DNA of 8,045 nucleotides, taken from NCBI GenBank assembly GCA_021781255.1, contig JAJXXG010000479.1:1-8045 (forward strand), read 5' to 3'. The DNA is from Acidobacteriota bacterium. GTDB lineage: Bacteria > Acidobacteriota > Terriglobia > Terriglobales > Acidobacteriaceae. Position numbers and translations under genes: made by a program. The notes below the pieces were generated by a model. It made no database searches. It was not told where the DNA came from and saw only the letters and a program-made list of their open reading frames with translations. Shown piece after piece: positions 6,346-8,045 of this stretch. The number at the start of each line of letters is the position of its first letter. Position 1 is the stretch's first letter.

Positions 6346-7527
6346 GACTATTGTGTGACGGCCAGCGCGCTCCTGGCTTACCCGCTCCACGTAGCCGTCA
6401 CTTCGCAGGCTCAGGAGCGGATCAGCCGGCAGCCCGCGCGCTTCACGCCAGCCGCGCGTCAGCGGGCGCACGTCGCGCCAGAATGCGCCGCGGAAAAGCT
6501 CCTCGGCCGCGACCAGGTCGCAGGCCTGTTGCAGCCGCGCCAGTTCCTTGCGATCGACGAGCGCCGCCTTCACCCACAGTTCCTGCGCAGTCACCACGGT
6601 CTGCACGGTGGCTTCGATCTTCCCCTTCAGGTTGTGGCTCTGGTCGATCATGAAAGCGATGTCCAGCGCCAGACCCTCTTCCGCGCCGGCATGAATCTCA
6701 TGGAAGATGCGGAAGATCTGGTACGGGTCAATCGAGCCGAGCGTCAGATCGTCGTCGGCATAGCGGCGGTCGTTGAAGTGGAATCCGCCCAGCAGGCCGG
6801 TATGCAGCAGCCAGGCCACAATCTGCTCGATATTCTGCGACGAATAATGATGTCCCGTATCCACCAGCACGCGCGCCTGCTCGCCGGCCTCGCGCGCCAG
6901 GTGCGACGCCATGCCCCAGTCGGCAATGTCGGTGTGATAGAAGGCCGGCTCAAAGGGCTTGTACTCGACCAGCAGACGCTGATCCGGCCCGAGGTGTGCA
7001 TGGGCCGTGCGCAGCGCGTCCTCCAGCCAGCCGATGCGCTTGCGAATGCTCTGCGTGCCGGGATAATTCGACCCGTCCGGCAGCCACAGGGAAAGGTCGC
7101 GCGAGCCCAGGCGCTTGGCAATCTCAATCGACTCGAGCACGTGCCCTACGGCCTGCTCGCGAATCTCATCCGCCGGGTTGCAGAGGGAGCCGTACTTGTA
7201 TTCCTGGTCCTGAAACAGGTTGGGATTGATGGACCCGGCGCGGATTCCAAAGCTTTCCTCCAGGTTCTGCACCTGCGGCACGTCGCGAGCGCCATTGGGC
7301 AGGTCCCACAAAACGTGCAGCGCCAGCGTCGGTGTTGCCCCAGTCAGCCGCTGCACCTCGGCTGCGTCAGAGAATTTCTCGGCCAAGGTCGATGCGGCCG
7401 CAGCCTGCGTGAACTTGCCAAAGCGCGTGCCGGTGTTGGCGAATCCCCAGGAGGGAATCTCGATCTGGAAGGAGTCCAGAGACTGTGCTGCCTGGTCGAA
7501 GATTGCGGATTCCGATTTCTTCATCAT
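6331..7527 (-). CDS. rhaI: L-rhamnose isomerase (Pseudomonas/Rhizobium type)
   Basis: Converts L-rhamnose to L-rhamnulose, the first catabolic step, in the cytoplasm using divalent metal. The protein is 398 aa with a TIM-barrel isomerase pattern. It resembles the Pseudomonas stutzeri-type enzyme (~430 aa) rather than E. coli RhaA. Candidate metal and catalytic residues fall at the expected spacing: Glu188 in LLVEYKPFEP, Asp223 and His226 in VLVDTGHHY, His250 in FHFNDRRYADDD, Asp258 and Asp260 in the same block, and Asp295 in FMIDQSHN. Further family-like segments are IPSWGFANTGTRF (24-36) and LWLPDGSNYPG (147-157). Two adjacent ATGs (7527 and 7524) are possible starts; AAGG and AGGGA lie just upstream. 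It heads the rhamnose gene block, 61 bp before the regulator's start. Residue roles come from remembered family alignments and are not computed. Confidence 0.92.
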   Translation of the reverse strand: MMKKSESAIFDQAAQSLDSFQIEIPSWGFANTGTRFGKFTQAAAASTLAEKFSDAAEVQRLTGATPTLALHVLWDLPNGARDVPQVQNLEESFGIRAGSINPNLFQDQEYKYGSLCNPADEIREQAVGHVLESIEIAKRLGSRDLSLWLPDGSNYPGTQSIRKRIGWLEDALRTAHAHLGPDQRLLVEYKPFEPAFYHTDIADWGMASHLAREAGEQARVLVDTGHHYSSQNIEQIVAWLLHTGLLGGFHFNDRRYADDDLTLGSIDPYQIFRIFHEIHAGAEEGLALDIAFMIDQSHNLKGKIEATVQTVVTAQELWVKAALVDRKELARLQQACDLVAAEELFRGAFWRDVRPLTRGWREARGLPADPLLSLRSDGYVERVSQERAGRHTIVNSYA

Positions 7528-7570
7528 TCCCTGCCTTGCCGTCGCCGGCTCGAATTCAGTCTATTTCATG

Positions 7571-7586
7571 CCTCGATTTATCGAGG
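7571..7586. promoter_or_regulatory. Candidate operator upstream of rhaI, CCTCGAT-TT-ATCGAGG
   Basis: Perfect 7-bp arms are separated by 2 bp, centred about 48 bp before the rhaI ATG on the minus strand. The 2-bp spacer is too short for a stable RNA hairpin loop, which favours a dimeric protein-binding site. Its sequence differs from the dyad ahead of the regulator gene. Confidence 0.45.
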
Positions 7587-7714
7587 AGGAAGTAAAGCAA
7601 AGCTCGCTTGCGTAGTGCGCCCTTGAATCTTCAGCCTGTTCGGCAGCGGTCAGCCCGGCGTGCAATCAGGCCAGGCGGCAGCAGGTTGTGTCTTGCGGTG
7701 GCGAGGGGCTGCGA

Positions 7715-7734
7715 ACGCACACAATGCTGTGCGT
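7715..7734. repeat. Inverted repeat ACGCACA-N6-TGTGCGT
   Basis: A 20-bp dyad with perfect 7-bp arms lies about 190 bp upstream of rhaI and 266 bp upstream of the gene at 8000. It may be an operator or a hairpin. A T-rich stretch (TTTTCTT) begins 6 nt beyond it on the plus strand, but no plus-strand gene precedes it, so a terminator role is unlikely. Confidence 0.35.
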
Positions 7735-7936
7735 GAATCGTTTTCTTGCGACAGCCGTTTCCATGCAAGGTTACAAAACAAGACGGTTGCAAGTCCCTCT
7801 CCCGGTCCCAACCCGAATATGAAATTGACATGCTATTCGATAGGGAGATGAATTGTCTATTGCAATTATATTCGCCCTTACCGCGCCCCGGCGGCGGGCA
7901 GTTTCCTCCCGCCCGCTCCGGCTGCAAAAACGTTTT

Positions 7937-7959
7937 AGAACAAGCGCAGGCTGCGTTCT
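7937..7959. repeat. Imperfect hairpin before the gene at 8000
   Basis: AGAA and CGCAG pair with CTGCG and TTCT around a single G, with a CAAG bulge on the left arm. It lies about 40 bp before the plus-strand start codon. It could be a leader structure, a binding site or chance in GC-rich DNA. Confidence 0.2.
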
Positions 7960-7989
7960 GTGCCGTAGAATGGCCCGGTTGCTCTTTTC

Positions 7990-7995
7990 AGGAGG
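7990..7995 (+). promoter_or_regulatory. Ribosome binding site AGGAGG of the gene at 8000
   Basis: A full AGGAGG lies 4 nt before the ATG. It is the main evidence that a real plus-strand gene starts here despite the short visible coding part. Confidence 0.55.
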
Positions 7996-7999
7996 CTTC

Positions 8000-8045
8000 A
8001 TGCACCGCAGAAATCCACAAAGACGGGTGCGCGCCACCGGCGCCG
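8000..8045 (+). CDS. Start of an unidentified gene (3' end outside window)
   Basis: Only 15 codons are visible, reading MHRRNPQRRVRATGA. The ATG at 8000 is preceded by AGGAGG at 7990-7995 with 4 nt spacing, a strong ribosome binding site for this window. The arginine-rich beginning could be the charged n-region of an export signal or simply a basic N terminus; too little is visible to say. It is divergent from rhaI and might belong to the same sugar-use locus, for example a transporter or outer-membrane receptor, but nothing in the sequence shows that. Confidence 0.5.
   Translation, partial: MHRRNPQRRVRATGA

Larger units (their letters stand above)
7528..7999. promoter_or_regulatory. Divergent intergenic region upstream of rhaI and of the gene at 8000
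   Basis: These 472 bp show no convincing gene. Open frames here have no recognisable protein and poor starts. The stretch holds inverted repeats at 7571-7586 and 7715-7734 (listed separately). An AT-rich dip at ~7818-7872 contains a perfect -35-like TTGACA (7825-7830, plus) with only a weak -10 17 bp on. The dip also has a minus-strand TATAAT (7870-7865) without a good -35, a small CTAT-TCG-ATAG dyad (7833-7843) and AATTG-N7-CAATT (7851-7867). TAGAAT at 7966-7971 (plus) is a weak -10 candidate for the gene at 8000. I could not fix a transcription start for rhaI. Confidence 0.5.

Noticed and set aside
6355..7626. 423-codon plus-strand open frame opposite rhaI
   Set aside because: Antisense shadow; the minus frame has the isomerase metal-site motifs.
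7771..7810. tRNA T-arm-like stretch (GGTTGCAAGTCC)
   Set aside because: The flanking bases do not form the T stem and no acceptor, D or anticodon arms could be folded around it.
7631..7927. 98-codon minus-strand open frame upstream of rhaI
   Set aside because: No recognisable family, cysteine/arginine-rich random-looking composition, crosses the AT-rich regulatory segment and several inverted repeats.
1..8045. CRISPR arrays, insertion sequences, rRNA or phage genes
   Set aside because: No spaced direct repeats, transposase motifs, terminal inverted repeats or rRNA-like sequence were seen.

Overview
The window is GC-rich, densely coding bacterial DNA. It carries the 3' end of a replication gene (dnaE) followed, on the opposite strand, by a four-gene L-rhamnose catabolic cluster. 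High GC, a fused aldolase/dehydrogenase, a Pseudomonas/Rhizobium-type rhamnose isomerase and an IclR-HTH sugar-sensor hybrid together suggest an acidobacterium (Terriglobia-like). That assignment is inference from gene style and was not tested by any search.

Layout: 1-1337 (+) is the C-terminal ~444 residues of DNA polymerase III alpha, truncated by the window edge. Convergent with it, only 7 bp away, is a minus-strand block transcribed right to left: rhaI (L-rhamnose isomerase, 7527-6331), then a transcription regulator (6269-5157), then rhaEW (fused rhamnulose-1-phosphate aldolase and lactaldehyde dehydrogenase, 5000-2781), then rhaB (rhamnulokinase, 2784-1345). The rhaEW stop and the rhaB start overlap as GTGA. 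The 5001-5156 and 6270-6330 gaps hold promoter/operator-like sequence. From 7528 to 7999 is a 472-bp non-coding, divergent regulatory region with several inverted repeats. A plus-strand gene with a strong ribosome binding site begins at 8000 and leaves the window.

Functionally the three enzymes form a complete phosphorylated route: L-rhamnose to L-rhamnulose (RhaI), to L-rhamnulose-1-phosphate (RhaB), then to dihydroxyacetone phosphate plus L-lactaldehyde, which is oxidised to L-lactate (RhaEW). No transporter, mutarotase or rhamnosidase is visible here. The most unusual item is the regulator: an IclR-type winged helix joined to a periplasmic-binding-protein-like sugar sensor with no signal peptide, in place of the usual LacI-, AraC- or DeoR-type rhamnose regulators. 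A perfect-arm inverted repeat, GTTTC-N6-GAAAC, sits just upstream of its start codon and is a good operator candidate.
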